DNA from: Dirofilaria immitis
Lineage: Eukaryota > Nematoda > Chromadorea > Rhabditida > Onchocercidae
DNA length: 64,000 nt
Assembly: GCA_024305405.1 (NCBI GenBank)
Contig: JAKNDB010000109.1
Span: 6,076,001 to 6,140,000 of the forward strand
Reading direction: 5' to 3'
In this document: positions 12,302 through 26,600 of the stretch, one piece after another
Position numbering within the stretch: position 1 is the first letter of the stretch
Layout of the letters: every line of letters begins with the position of its first letter
Notes under the pieces: generated by a model
Seen by the model: only the letters and a program-made list of their open reading frames with translations
Databases searched by the model: none
What the model was told of the DNA's origin: nothing
Program-made: the position numbers and the translations under genes

Positions 12302-14011
12302 AAAATTTCTGGCATTACTGTCTTTAAACTGCTTTCTTACGGGCTAAAATCTATTAAAAGCATAAAATAAAGCAGAATAAAAGTTATCTTGAATTTGCCC
12401 CAAGCGTTACTAAAGTTCGTGAATCAAATTCGAGATATCTTCAGCCTAGAATTTTTCGTATTCAGAATTGTTTTTGTGATTATTTTTGTTCGCTTAGAGA
12501 GATAGTATGTATAAAGCAAATGTTTTTTCTTTTCCAAATTTTTGCTTAATGCGGCGCATCTAAAATTTATTGCTCATTGCATTTTTGTTAAAATCTTAAA
12601 TAAAGTATTTCAAAAGTGAGCTGAAATATGCTGTTACCCGGAAGTTCCATAAAAACTGTCGTAGCAAAATATAAGTTGATCTTTAAAATTTTTATACAAA
12701 GCATCTCTTATATTCGTCAATGTCAGGAGTAATTATGATACGAAAAGTTGCATTAATAATAGCAACTAATGATTATGTAGAAGATGTAATAGTATAGGGT
12801 TTTCCAGTGAAGGAAACTGTATTTTGTGCATGATGGATGTCTTCTTGACTCAATGAGTGTTTTATGAGTGAAAAAGTTTCCATTCTTATCCAGAAGCCTA
12901 AGATATGGAGAAGTGGGGAACCGTGAATTCACTATTCTTATATTCCTGAGAAAAAAAGCCCATATTTTCTGCTCTCCCTTACTCTTTTAAATGAAAGCCG
13001 GAAGTTCTCACGAATCAGAGCCGCGTATCTTGATAAAGATGGGATTTATTATTATACCGGAACAATTCGTAACAATTCACATAGAGCTGAGATGATAAAA
13101 TTTTGGGTGTTGGAAATGAGGCTGTTCCTGAAAATATGATAAGCTCTGGCTGAGTTACTAGGAAGCTGAAAGCGTCAAAACTTTGTTTCAAAATGTTAGT
13201 TCTTTCACGGTTATCCTTTTCGTTAGTTTTAAATAGTTTGCTAGAAACGCTTGCAGTTCTGCACCGGGAATTTCCGATAACAACTGGTTACACAGTTTTT
13301 CAGTTTTACCGAATAAGGACAGTTTTCGACTGGTGATGTATTTTATTCAGAGTACTTCTATGATTTATATGGATTCCGTTGTGATCAGTGGTACCATTGT
13401 GGTTACAACAAGGAAGTTTTTAGTGTCTCGGTATATACATTGCAATGTCCTGAAATAGAAAATGAGACTTTTAATCCACACTTCTTATCATTTATGTCAT
13501 TCCTACCAAGAAATATTCAGTGTCGCTTTTCCTATTTCTTGAATTAGGTTAGAGCTTAGGAAAAGAAGTTTAGATGCACTTTGTTTAATAACCGGTTTTC
13601 GTGTTGTTTATGGCAGATGAGATATCATTGTATTTTTTAAATTTTCTAGAACTTCACTAGGAATGAGAATTAGAAATTATTCTTTGTATAGGTTTTATCT
13701 AGATTATAGTTTCAGCATCTTAGAAATATTTTCTAATATATTAGGTTTTGCTCCATTTGTCAGAAATTGCTTGGTGTTTTCACTTTAAATATATTTCGCG
13801 CACATGCGTAGTTTGTTTAATGCTTATACGTATGAGCATATGTTTTGAAGCGTACGATTTCTTAGAGAAAGTTTATGTGATTATTATTACAATTTCAAAT
13901 GATTTTTAGTATAGAATCATGTGTGGCTTGATTTTCCAACCTATCAATTCATTTTTTGTTATTGCTTTATGTTTGCACCCAAAATTTTTAGGAACAAATT
14001 TTTTGAAGTCC
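12302..14011. other. gene-poor interval, COA1-like gene to TMEM68
   Basis: About 1.7 kb. I find no coding exon with family-level support on either strand. A splice-acceptor-like ATTTTTAG just before 14012 is probably the trans-splice site of the next gene. Confidence 0.4.
13985..14011 (+). other. candidate spliced-leader acceptor of TMEM68
   Basis: ATTTTTAG is followed by about 20 bases and then the ATG at 14012. No upstream exon is evident, so trans-splicing is a reasonable reading. Confidence 0.4.
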
Positions 14012-16557
14012 ATGTGGATTAAGGGTGCTCTCTTATCGCTGAAAAATATGCAGTGGCCTTCATGGTTGCAACCCTATGTCGAAGTCTTACTTTTGTGGAT
14101 TTCATGGGCAATTGATTATATTGACTGGGATTATTTGGAGGTATTCTGAAACATCAAGTATATTAAATATTGAGTTTTTTTTTCTGTAATTTCTTCTACA
14201 TTTTGATGAAAAAAGCTAAATCCTCCTAGCATTTTTAGAATAAAAATTTAGTATTGTATCTTTCACATTTTCTGTCTTAGTGTTAATATGAAAATCCGTT
14301 TCATTTTCATTTGAAATGCACATGAGCTTCTCTAAAGATAATTACCAATTTTTCAGTATCTTACTTGGCTCTTTCTGCCGTTATTAATTGCTTTCGTATT
14401 ACCAATTCTTCTTTTGCTTTTTATTTATGGCTGTGTCATTTTTCTTCATATTTACGGCTTACGGAATCGTATTCGAGAGGCATACGCTAGTAGTTTGTGG
14501 GATGGTGCACGTATTAGTATTGCGTCGTTCTGGGATGCAGTAGGATATGTCTGGCACGGTAAATTACTGAAAGAATTTTTGTGCTAAATTTTATATTCTT
14601 ACAATAGTTAAATAAATAAGGCCATATTTGCTTTGTAAAATTTCCAATATTTAAACAAGTATTACTCGTTTTTCTATTAGCAGTGATGATCATTGTTTGA
14701 TAAAACTGCGGTTCAACAGAATTAAAAATTTTTTTCTGCGGTAGAACAATAGGTAGAAGAGCCCACAATTATTAAAAATGGAGCCCGTTAAAGTCAAATA
14801 TAATCTAGAATAATTTTAGAAACAGTAGATCTTATTTATGAAACATTTTAATGAGTGATTAATTTTTATAGGTTATGAAATAAAAGGTCTGGAAAATGTG
14901 CCTAGTGAAGGTTCAGCTCTTTTTGTGTATTACCACGGAACTTTGCCAATAGATGTATATTATGTTATTGCAAAATGTATGCTTCATAAAAAACGTACTC
15001 TTCATTGCGTTGGTGATAAATTTATCTTCAAAATGCCCGGTATTTTATTTATTTCTTTTTTCTTTCTGGTCGGCATATCCTCCTAACTTCTTGTTCCTCG
15101 TACCACTTTTTAGCTTTACTGCAGCAAAGTTCATGACAAGTAGCAAGGTCTAATTGAGCTCTTTGGGCTTAATTTTGACTTGATTTATTCAAACTTCAAT
15201 GCATTCTTTTCAGGATGGGGAATGATTTGTAAAGTTTTTACATAACACCTGGAACAGTAGATGATTGTATGGCACGATTGAAAGACGGCCATTTACTATG
15301 CATTGCTCCTGGTGGTGTTCGTGAAGCATTGTTTTCCGATCCCACTCGCTACAATATCATGTGGGCTCGTCGTTTAGGCTTTGCTAAAGTCATCATTGGT
15401 TGTCCAGGAACGGTTATCTTTTAGGCATATTTCAGTGAAATTCGAAAAATTTTTCGGAAGAAATAAAGTCCAGCAAATTTAATCGATGGATTATGAATAT
15501 AATACCTCAACTAAGTGTGAATTGTTTGTTTATCTTTATTGTGTTTTTTCTTTACTCCCACTTTTTATTATACTCTTTTAGCCTGTGATTCCGATGTTTA
15601 CTGAAAATTGTCGTGATGCTTTCCGCATTCCACGTTGTGGACGGAGTAAGGATTTACTTATACATATCTCAATTTTAACTTAACTATTTTATGAGTCCTT
15701 TCTGTGAATTCTGTACCATTTGCGGTTACTGTTTACATTGGCAGCCGATAATTGCATTTCATTTCAGAAATTTTTCGATGGATTTATGAAAAAACGCGAT
15801 TACCACTTTGTCCAGTATATGGTGGTTTTCCAGTTAAAATGATGTATGTTTTTAAAGTTTAATGACTTACACTACTTTTTATGTTGGTTTCTTCTTGCAG
15901 GATTACGAGCGGATTTTAATGCAGGTTTCGACAGATGATTTTATTAATGTCTCACTACATACTTCATAGCTATGTAACGATTTCCTAGTTCATATTTTGT
16001 CATTCTACTTTAATGTATTTTTTCTCCCTTGCATGACCTTTGTTTTGATAATGTACTCATTCCGCAACTGTTTCTAGAACACATCTGGGCACACCTCTCT
16101 ATTTTTCTTCTGACATGAACCCAGAAGACGTCAAAAAAAATGTAAAGGAGGAAGTACATGACTTAATCAGAGAACATCAACGACTGCCTGGAAGCATATT
16201 GCGTGGAGTCATGCAGAGGTATTTTTCTATTAGTTTTAAAAGATATATTGGATTTTTGTTGATTAGCACGTATATTCTTTTACGCATACTCAGAGATTTC
16301 CTTATAAAATTATATATACATTTACTTATTTATTGCTATATATATATATATATTGAAAAAATGCTATCTTTTAGTAGATTTTACTTGGGTTAAATATCAT
16401 AATATTTATAGAGTCATTTCACTTTTTACTCAAATTTTACGACATTTACAGGTTTTATGACAAGCGACGCTATAAGCAGGACGTATTATTAGAAGAAATA
16501 ACTTGTAATAATCTGTGCTCAAATAACATTACTCATAGTGATAACATTGCTGCTTAG
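14012..16557 (+). CDS. TMEM68-like glycerolipid acyltransferase
   Basis: Seven exons: 14012-14140, 14357-14558, 14872-15039, 15214-15411, 15592-15645, about 15769-15848, 16078-16218, with the last at 16452-16557 (eight segments in all). The N-terminal third has two hydrophobic segments, including YLTWLFLPLLIAFVLPILLL. The PlsC-type catalytic HX4D motif is YYHGTLPID. It is followed by APGGVREALFSD, PVIPMFTENC and VYGGFPVKMITHLG, in the order seen in vertebrate TMEM68. That ER protein was recently shown to make triacylglycerol in a DGAT1/2-independent route, so lipid acylation is inferred here. Exon 4 has a one-base slip in the T run at 15235-15239 (CKVF then ITPGTVDD), best explained by one missing T. 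Confidence 0.9.
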
Positions 16558-18366
16558 AATGCGTTAATTGCCGTTACAAGAAATTTTGATTTTCCCAACA
16601 GATAGTGGAATATAACTTGATCAACTGATTCCTAAAAGGAATACAAAGTCGAGCGAAAGCTTGCCAGTTTATCATTTTAATATGAAATTTTTCTGACGTC
16701 TTTGTTAGATCTCTATTTGCAGGTTACTTTTCTTTGTTGCTGTATTTACTAACTATATTTTCATGAAGTCTTCGTACTTCTCGTAGTTATTTAAATTTTT
16801 TTGTTCTTGACTGAAATTTCTATTAGTACTAAAATTTCACTTTGTATCTACAAATGTTTATTGACAAAACGGGATAAAAATATTTTCTTTCTTTAATTCT
16901 ATGTGTATTTTATCTTTTGTTATATTTAGTGAAACTTGTTCCAATATGGTATTGCTGTTTTGTCTAGAGATTTATTGTCCTGTTCATATTCTTTCCTTAT
17001 AGGAATGTAATACTTTTCAGATTTCTTGGTGAAAAATCGAATTTCAATTTTAATAATTTAGTGAAAAGGATCAGACAGGTCAGAACTTTTGAGCGTTAGC
17101 TTTCATAAATATAACGCAGTATCATATTTTGTTGTATCATTTTCCTTTACTCTTGTTTTTGTTGACAAAATTTGATCCTATTAGTTGATTTTCTAATCCA
17201 TTGCTATTGTTATTTATGACATGAAAAACGCTGTTTAACACTGGTAGTATTAAGCATTGGAACCATCTATTTTTAAGTTGTTAGCTTATCGCCATTTTTT
17301 TGAAGAGTGGAGGAGGACGGGAAAAATTTTTAACTCCAAGGACCAAATTAAACATTCAGTCAGCTTTGTTTTTCATGTAATAGTTGCTTTAATTGTCTTT
17401 GCATTAGAGACGAGAGGTCAGCAAGGAATTATCGAAGATAGCAAAAATCAAATTCTTCAGAAACTGTACGTTTTGAAAACATTGCAAAAACATTGCATTA
17501 ATACGTTTTAATTGAAACGATCAAAATTTTTGAAACGAAAACTTAAATCTTTTAAAAGACTTGGATTTTGGGAATTAGTAGTTTTATTCATTAAACATTT
17601 TTTCATATTCCAAAAAATTTCACTTCAGATTGTACTGAAGCGTATTATGTTGAACTACTGATTGGTATATATACAAATATGTATCTGTTTTTCGAATTAG
17701 TTTCATCGGAAAATTTCAGTTTATTAATGACTCATATTTGCACATGAAAGTTTAATGTAATAATGCGAAAGTGATCAGATAGCTGCAGGTTTTCTCACCT
17801 GACCATTTCCACTCATGATTTTGAATAAAAACAGGATTTCCTCAAACGATCTTCATGATTATCGGGATCTGAACTCTTAATTTCAAGAAACTTGCTCTGG
17901 TATTTCTCCTTTGGTTATGTAGTATTTCGGTATTCTCCTCATCACTATCCGTGCCACTTCGCAAAAATTTAAATCCATTCCATTGTGCCCATTCGAGAAC
18001 GCCTTCAATACAGAGCCCCGGCCTTAATTTTTTCATAATGGGATGTTTTTTAGAGGGACTTGAAAATGAATTCACTAACATGGTGGAAGAGAATGTTGTG
18101 TGACATCTGGTTGATTTGTTCGTTTTCCTTGTTTGGGGATCGTTTTTTCGTATGCGAAGATTATTTGTGAAAGATGAAAATTTAACAAAGAAATTCGTCT
18201 CTTGGAAACAAAGCATCGCCAAACTTAGGTCGGTTAAGATTTTCAGGTTAAATCTATCTCATCTACTCTTCTACTCCCTTTTCTCTCCACTCTTCCTGTC
18301 TTAATAATTCTGTTCGTCTTAAATTAATAATTTGAAAAGAAAATATTTTAAATAAATTCAGGTGGA
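16558..18366. other. gene-poor interval, TMEM68 to sec-3
   Basis: About 1.8 kb. Two longer open frames lie here, 17257-17511 (+) and 17842-18222 (-). Neither shows a recognisable domain, and neither is flanked by convincing splice or trans-splice signals. They are left uncalled. Confidence 0.4.
18350..18366 (+). other. candidate spliced-leader acceptor of sec-3
   Basis: AATTCAG ends at 18361, five bases before the ATG. As with the other genes, a trans-spliced leader would explain an acceptor immediately before the start codon. Confidence 0.45.
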
Positions 18367-21300
18367 ATGCGTGCCATTGTTTCTGATCTTCAGCGAGCTG
18401 TGTTTCAAATATCAGATGAACGTTTGGTTGCAGTAGCTAATATTGTTCGCATCGATAATAAAAAGCGCCGAAAGCCAACATTCCTTTGCTTAACTGGTTT
18501 GCTAATTAATGATGTTGAAATTTTTCCGAGATGAGGCAACCTAATTTTTATCTATTTATTTTGTTTGAATCATTTTCTGTCAATTCTTTCATGTGACATT
18601 TTTGCAGTAACCACAGATCAACCAATAGCCGTACGTCTGTATTTTGTCAGAAATGAGAAGGACGATTACTACAAGAAAAAAACAGTTTACATTGCGAGAT
18701 GTGAAAACCGTTGATGGTATCAATCCGCGCAAGGTTTACTGCATTTTGACAACTTGAATAATTAGCTGCTTTTATTTCAACAGTTTTTTTAAGAATTCCT
18801 AAAGAATGTTTGTTAATTACAGTTAATACCGGAGTTCGAATTGGTCGTTGAGGATCGTTTATTTAGGCTTTGTGCTTCCACAACTGAAGAGAAAGATTCA
18901 TTCATCAAGCAACTGTATAAGGTATTACTAAATTGTTTTTTAACATCAATATTTTCTTTTAAATTTTCATGAAATTTAAGAGGCGTGCAGTTAATTCATA
19001 TGTTTCAGTTTGCCAATAAGTATCTTCCGGTACAGAAACCAGATTTTGTAAACGTTCCGCTTCCTGTTGAAACACCACACACAGCCATTATAGCAGAACG
19101 TATTGATGACGATACCGATGAAGGGTTAGTTGATTATCAGGTTGGTGCAGAAAATACGTATTTTGAATTTGTGCATAGTTTGGTCCAAGTTTCAGTTTTC
19201 TTGTTATAAATTATTTTGGTGAAAAAATTTTGTCATATTATTTTAGCCAATATCTGTTAAAGAAGAAGCTGACTTTCGCCGCTTGCTTGCACGTGCCAGT
19301 CTTACGATCGGTGAAGCAGATAAATTTGCGACAGTGCTTGCATCGCAACTTCAACTTCTGGATGGTGCAAACATACAATCCATTATGGACAGTGAAACTG
19401 CTGTAAACGATCTTATTTTGCTTGTTGAAGATGCTTTAAAAGAAGCTGATTTCCTGGATAAAGAGCTTGATAACTTTGATGAATTACTCTATGTTAGTAT
19501 TGCTGATTAATTTTTTCATGTTTGTAGCATTATATCCTATGACTTATTATAATCATTGCGTAAATTAAACAGCACGTGCGCGATAGCGTTGAATTGATCG
19601 AAGAAAAGATAGTCTTGGATGTGTTGAACGGAAAAATACTCGAATCTTGAAAGATTTTTTATTGGAATTGGTGACAACTGTAGATATCGTTAGTGAAGAT
19701 CACATCCGTGCTTTACATAATGCGAACTTATCAGATCCTGTAAGGTAAGGATTACTTTATGAAGTCGTTTGTGAGTGATAACATTTCTTGGTTTGAGGTT
19801 TTAAACTTCTAAAATTTTATATTCTGTATGCTTCTTGCTGCATTAAATTTACATTGCAGTATTAGCAGATGTTGTGCTGCAGCGCGTGCTTTACAAGCTT
19901 ATTCATCAGCAAAAGTTAATCCATCAATGCATTTAATGGTGGCATATAAGGAAAGAACTGAGCAATTAAATCAATTAACTGACCGGTTCATCGAAAAATT
20001 GATGGCACATATGTCTGCATTATTCTCAAATTTGGTATGTATGCTATGCTTTGCATAAAATTTCAAGCAGTTTTGTTCAATAAAATGGTGCTGATGCGAA
20101 ATTTCAGAACGATTTGATAGAAATATCAGATTGGAATGAAATTGCAATACGAAAACAATCTGAAAGATTTCATGCGCTGCGACCATTTTCTGATTTGATG
20201 GGATGGTTGAAATTGGTTAGACTAGGTGCGTACCATACGCTTATACAGGTGGGTGTTCCATAGCACATATGCAGAAGTTTGCGCATTTAATTGGTATCTA
20301 GTTTTTGAGTTTTGGCAATAAATATTATAAAACACAGGCATACAAGTCAATGTATAACTTTCAAATTGCTTTTCTTCAGAGATATGTGCAAAATACAAAG
20401 TTAGTATACATGAAAGAATTTGAGCGCTTCTTTGAAAGTATAAATGGTGAATTGCACAGAATTATCAATTTCGAACGCAAAAGTACTCTACGAGGATCTG
20501 ATATCCCAAAATCTACGGCCGAAAAGTTCTTATTTACTGAATGTAAAGTTGATTCGAAGGAAGTCATCAGAGTAAGTGTATTTTATGTTTCCATGAAGAT
20601 AAGTCTGACAGGAGTAAAATCTGCGAATGGCGCAGTTCGACAAAACCCTTTTTTCTTTCTTTTATGTATTCCGGTTTTGCAAAAAATTAGGAAGTTTGAG
20701 TGATTTGAAATGACATTTTTTTCACTGTTATGCGCACTGCTTTAGTTGATTGAAGTCGTGCTAGGCGAGGTTGGTCCGGTAGTCGAGTCGGAACAGAAGT
20801 TTTGCACGAGATTTTTCCATATGGCTGGTGATCTTTTGGCTGCTTTAGAAACTCAATCCACATCAAGCGGCGATAGCGGTCTTACAGGCAAAAATATTGA
20901 AAAACAGATCACTGATCAAGTAAATTAATTCTTTTTAATGGATAGAGTTTATTCAGAGATTTCTTTCTTCAGAGTTTTGCAAATTTTATTTTCCAAATAA
21001 AGGAGACTTAATGATAAAATAAATTGTATTTATGCAAATTTTTGTGCGATTCAGGTGCGTGCCATTTTGTCCCCGTTGTTCGAGTCTTTACATGATCATT
21101 TCGATAAGTTCATCAAGTCCTGTTGTCGGTTGCAACCGCCGTATGTGTTTCCTATCTATGAACTATATGTGGTTTGCATTTTAAAAAGAAAGGAAAGAAC
21201 AAGGGTTTGAAATTCCATGCTGTTGTGGCCTTTGTTTTTCGGAAGGTAGAAGCGTTGAAATTTAGTTCAGCTTATTTTTACAACTTTTTGTTAGATTCGT

Positions 21301-23063
21301 GTTTGTGATATTTGTGTTCTTGTCGAAAAAGGCTCTTTCGTTGCAAGATGCATCATCCTATTTTTCTGTAATGGTTTTTGGACGTTTAGTTGTGCTGGTT
21401 AAAAGACAGATGGATGCATATTTGGTAAATGTTTCAAATAATTTTAATCATTTAAAATTTTTTTTCAAATCTTGTAGTAGTGATATTTTTGCAAAACTTA
21501 AGACCATTTATTACCTAATTGACCTTTGCAGAATAGTAAATCATATCAATTGGCTGAGGTCAAAATTTCAAAAAGAGTACGAATTGGTATTCTGGAAAGT
21601 GTTTATCAATTTGCGGTATACTTTTTCAAGAATTCTATATGCGTCGTAAATTTTTCGGAAACTTTTTGATCATACTTTAAGTGGAAAGATTATATTAAAG
21701 CCTATATGTTCTCACAGGAGCTAGCTCATACAGCAGAAACAGCCTTTTCTGGAACTGAGCGTCGAGCTGATCTAGATCGGTGGTATGTACAACTTATAAC
21801 TTCGTTGAAAGATGGAATCGAATATGCTGCTACATCGCCATTTTCGAAGTCGCCAGCTGCAGTTGTTCGATTCGAAAATTATCATCGTTTGTACTGTATG
21901 TTTTAACATTCAGATTTTGCAGATTTTACTGAGCAGCTGATATAATTTTTGTTATTATATCGAATACCATTTATTGTTTTCTCTCTGAAATTACCATTTA
22001 TTGAGAATACCATTTATTGTTTTCTCTGAAATTTTATCTCGGAATGTTAATAGGATTTACTATTTCACAAATATCTGTTAGTAACAATGGTAAATAATAG
22101 GGGTTTTAAGTATTGCAAAGATACAATAAGAAAGCACCGTAATGTTATTTGAGTTAACTGAGGAAGGAAGTTTTGGTCGAAATTAAATTTTTGCAGCTGT
22201 TTTATCAGAACTTAAAATCGACTGCTTGGATTTGCAAAGAAAAGAAGCAAAGAAAGCGTATCAAGATAATATACAGATTTATGTGAGAGAATTGATGGGA
22301 CGGCCGCTCGAAAAATACATGTTAGTTTTGCTAGTGCAACTTATTCTGAAGATGGAATGGCCATTTCCATAATATTTAGTGGAATACTAATCTGTTTTGT
22401 GCATCAGGAAAAAAGATTACCTTGTAAAAATTTGGAATTAAATCCAAATTTATAAGAAATATTTTTCTTTCAGCACTTTTTCGAATCGATAGAAAATGCT
22501 ATTCGACAAGGAGTAAAGCCAGAAGAAATAGCATTTCATCAACAATTTAGCCGATTAGAACTGAAAAAGGTGCGTTATGATGCTTTTCTCTACGAAACCT
22601 TTTTTTCTGGTTAAAATTTCCAGTAATCTGAGTTTTTGAATTCTTAGTAATTGGCTCTTCTGTACTCTGCAGGTGATATCACTTTATCCTGAAAAGGAAA
22701 TTAAAAAGGACTGGAGCAGTTATACAGGAAGATAGAAAAACATCTAATTGACGATTCATTGTTACTACAAGTTGTTTGGAGAAATATGCAAGTTAGTTTT
22801 AGCTTCTCTGCTTCCACTTTTTATTTTCTCATCCGATTTTGTTTCAAACGTAGAGTTAAGCAGATTTTTTCATAATTTGCAGTGCTTTGAATGCTGTTCT
22901 AAAATCATATTGTTTCATAAGTTTTCAGGATGAATTCCTCAAGCAATTGAAACATTACAATGAAGTGATGGGACAGTGTTATTCGAATTCTCGAATCGAT
23001 CTTGAACTATCTATCCAAGATATTCTCAGCTATTTTCTCAGTTCGCCATGCAGCACTAAATGA
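18367..23063 (+). CDS. sec-3: Exocyst complex subunit SEC-3 (EXOC1)
   Basis: At least 16 exons. The first ones are 18367-18496, 18608-18733, 18823-18921, 19009-19140, 19247-19492, 19573-19744, 19860-20034, 20108-20248, 20338-20571 and 20746-20919. The last exons are near 22474-22569, 22673-22790 and 22929-23063. The N-terminal ~130 residues form the Sec3-type PH domain that binds membrane phosphoinositides. A helical rod follows ([27 protein letters not shown]). The C-terminus has the diagnostic [42 protein letters not shown] and IQDILSYFL. The exocyst tethers secretory vesicles to the plasma membrane. Single-base slips occur at 18676-18682 (one A too many), 19604-19607 (one A too few), the 22320/22474 junction, and 22708-22709 (one G too few). 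With these allowed, the protein reads through. Confidence 0.92.
21964..22035 (+). repeat. short direct repeat in a sec-3 intron
   Basis: The phrase ATACCATTTATTGTTTTCTC, followed by TGAAATT, occurs at about 21964-21993 and again at about 22007-22034. The unit is roughly 28 bp. It looks like a small replication-slippage duplication with no evident function. Confidence 0.8.
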
Positions 23064-23664
23064 ATTGAAATGATAAAAATAATGAAGTTTTATAGACGAT
23101 TTAGTTTAATTTGTGGTATGGTCTGGATTTTCTATTCAGCTACCTATTTAAAAAATTTTATGATACGCTATTTATATGTGAGTAAATGAACTGTATATGT
23201 TAAATCATTTTAATAAAAGCTGTGATATATGTTCGTTGATATGGATTTGATTTCTGATTGTTCAATGTTGGTTGATGAGAAAAAACAGTTAAATTCCTAT
23301 TGTTGATGTTAAAATTTTGGTCCTCAGAAATTAATTTGTTTTTTAGTATTGCCATTACTGTATAGAGACTGGAAGTTTAGTCTTTGCAGGTAACATGACT
23401 TCACAGTTCCTGAACTTTGACGTGGATTCATTTCTGTGGTGAACCTGCAATAAGAGTGTCCAAGAAACTGTTTGGGATATCGTGTGGAGATGCACAGAAT
23501 GAGGACGTATTTTGTTGTGTATGTGTGCATGTAAATGTATGTTGCGTATGTTGTATTTTGTGAGGGGATATGAGAAGTTCAGAGTGTTGATATATCTTGA
23601 GGCGAAGCTATGGATTTCTGCCGACTGTTCTGGTGAGCCAGTTGGTTATATTATTCTAGAATTG
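23064..23664. promoter_or_regulatory. intergenic region upstream of the K+ channel gene
   Basis: About 600 bp. The sequence runs in frame with the channel start for some distance (23512 on), but the residues are not channel-like. A TTATTCTAG acceptor sits five bases before the ATG at 23665, suggesting a trans-spliced start. Confidence 0.4.
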
Positions 23665-26600
23665 ATGGGGTGCGGTGTGGAGCCTCGAGTAGAACTAGCT
23701 TTACGACGGACTCTATTCTTTGGTTTAATACTCTTTGTTTACCTGGTCTTTGGTGCTTCCATCTTTTCTGCTTTACCAAAACGACAACAGATCCTAGTAA
23801 GTTTAAAAATTTTATGATTCACCATTTCATGAGGCAGTTCAGAACGCATCGTTCGATATGTTATCACTGTTAGATATTTTCTGATCCTTTTAATGTAGAT
23901 ATCTTAGCAGCAATATGCATCGTTTTGTATAAATTATGAGTTTTCTTATCAATATTTTGCATGAAATGGAGATGGATGACGAAAGTATTGTACTTTAAAA
24001 CTTTCTCCGCTTTTGCCACACGTTTATAATATATTTGCTCCCAGAAATCACTAAAAGCCGGACTCATGAAAAACTATGCAAGTTGTATTTCGATATTTTA
24101 AAGTATTTCCAGATGTTTATGTACAGCTGTTTTTCAATATTTCTAAATTGATAAATGAGGATGTATGGTTGATAGGATGAGTTAATTCCGTAACAAAAGT
24201 ACTGAATTAGGTATACACGAGAAAAATGGAAAACAAAAATTTCCTGTAAGAATTTGAACTGTATTTGTGAAATCGATTTAAGAAAAAGAAATTTGAGAAA
24301 TTCGCAACAGCTCCAAATTAATACCCGGAATTTCTCTGCCATCTGAAGGACTTTTTCAATTTTATGACATATGCAAACTAGGCTGTTTTATGAGTTAGCA
24401 AAACAAACTATGAATGCGGATTGTAACACATGCTATGCATCGTTAGGAGTGGGTCTTCGCAAATGTAGAAATGCTGACATATTTATTATTTTCATGGATT
24501 TGAATCTACACAACTTCATATGTGTGTGATTCATAGAATTTTGTCTTTGATGTTTCATAATTTATTAAAATTAGTTACCGTTGTGAAACTGCTGAAAGAA
24601 TTCTTTTTTAAAATATTACTTTTAGATGCTTTTAAAATATTCTGATGAACTTTTTACTTTTCGTATACGCAACGGTAACTAATTTCTGCATAAATATCAT
24701 TTTTCAGTAAAAATTGATTATAATACATTCAAGTTGGAAACACATGTGCGGTTGTATTTTTAAAAAGCTGTTATCCGCAGTGTTTGTAAAACAGAATCTT
24801 TCATTAAGAAAATATGAAACAGCGAACTGATACAAAATGTTACTGAATCATATCACACAAAAAGAGAATAAGGATTGCTATGGAATAACCAAAAGCTGAT
24901 TGGGAATGATTTCTACTATTTCATTATTAATTTTTAGCTTTGCGGGCAATTCCGTGTTTAGGTGAATTCCTGCACCATTAGCAAGGTTGTTGTAAGAGAT
25001 CATCAACAACATTTTCAACATGGCGCAATAATCAGCAGTAGTCTTATCGATTTATTTTAGTTACTCAAGAATGGTTTGGCTCCTGGTTCTCATGAAGCTG
25101 TTAAACTTTTTGTGATGATGATGCTTTCCTTTTCCCGCTTGTTGTAACAATCAGAGAACTGTTGATGTAAAGATTAACGAAAAATTTTACAGAAATGTGA
25201 GAAAAGTGCAGCACGGTTGGATGCTCAGCGGAACGAAATGTTAAATGTGTTGTGGGCAGGGACTATGGCCAAGTCAGAACATGAATGGTTCCTGATGGCT
25301 AATCAGAAACTAGATATCTACGAGCGGCTTGTGCTGAATTCATGTCGAAGAGTTGCCAATTCACCATCAAAATCATTCAATAGAGCTTTTATGCATGCTT
25401 TTACCCTGGTAACTACTATTGGTAGGTTAATAATTATTTAAAAATCAATTTTATGTGTGAAGTAATTTAATCGAACTTGTGGAGGATTTTTGGCAACAAC
25501 ATTTACATATTACGCATAAAATTTTTGAGATTAAAGAGGATTCAGATATATAATATTCGTTGAAATTTCGAGACTCAGATTTCTTATGAATTCAAAAAAC
25601 TTGAAAAACTGAGGTCACTTTAAAGAAATTTGCTTCTCTAATGAAAAGAGATTACCAAAATCTTGACCAGTATCTGAATTTAGGATGACCTGATAGTTAG
25701 TAAAGCGCATCAGAGATGTATCGCTATCTAAACTCTTTGTTCTGAATAATTGGATCAGAAGATGGTAATTCTGAATGAAGAAGTCTGTCATTGAAAAGTT
25801 TATAAAATATAACAATTTCTTTAGGTTTCTTAGATGAAGAAAATTTCTCACCAATCGGTAAAATAACAGCAATGAGTTACGCTATTATTGGCATACCGTT
25901 AGCACTTTTATACCTTGCTCAATGCTCCAAAATGTTTACTGGTCTATTTCCTGGCAATTACTTACTTATTGCTGCACTTGTAGCTCTTTTTGCAGCAGCG
26001 GTCATTTTTGATATCGTTGAGGATTCGAACGATGACACGGTATATTTAAATTTTTTGAATTTTTAAAATAAAGAAACTATTCTTCGAATTTTGGAGTCTG
26101 TTAAAATTAGTTGCCAAAAATTTAATTTTTATTAAATAATATGCTCGCTCTATATATTTTAAAACTAAAAAAATATATCCATCATTTTTGAAAACATAGC
26201 TTCTTCTAACTTCCGAAAATAATCTAATTTACGAAACAATTTTTAGTTTCAGCTTAATAAGTTGTCGGATTTGATTAACAAGTCTTATTTTCTTATAATT
26301 TCCTCTTTTTTCCGAGATTTTTAAATTATTTTTAGAATTTGTAGTTCCTTATATATTTTTGGTATTTCTATTTTTATCAAGAATTTTTTTGATTTCTTTC
26401 ATTACCCACAAATACCTATTTTTTGTTTTCTCAATAATACTGTATCATAGAAATGTCAGATGAATCACTGAGGAATGAAGACTAAATTCGAATCGAAAAT
26501 CCATTTCAGCATTTGTAAAAAATTTGTAATTCACAAATACTCCAATTTCATGCAAAATTGTACTTTTTATGCATATGCTGTGATTTTTTTGCTTGACATT

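Noticed and set aside
15900..15930. Tiny extra TMEM68 exon (DYERILMQ)
   Set aside because: Skipping it joins PVKM to ITHLG in phase, matching the family; including it breaks the frame.
17842..18222. 126-codon minus-strand open frame just before sec-3
   Set aside because: No recognisable domain and no supporting splice signals; it lies in the probable sec-3 promoter. Kept only as an uncalled frame.
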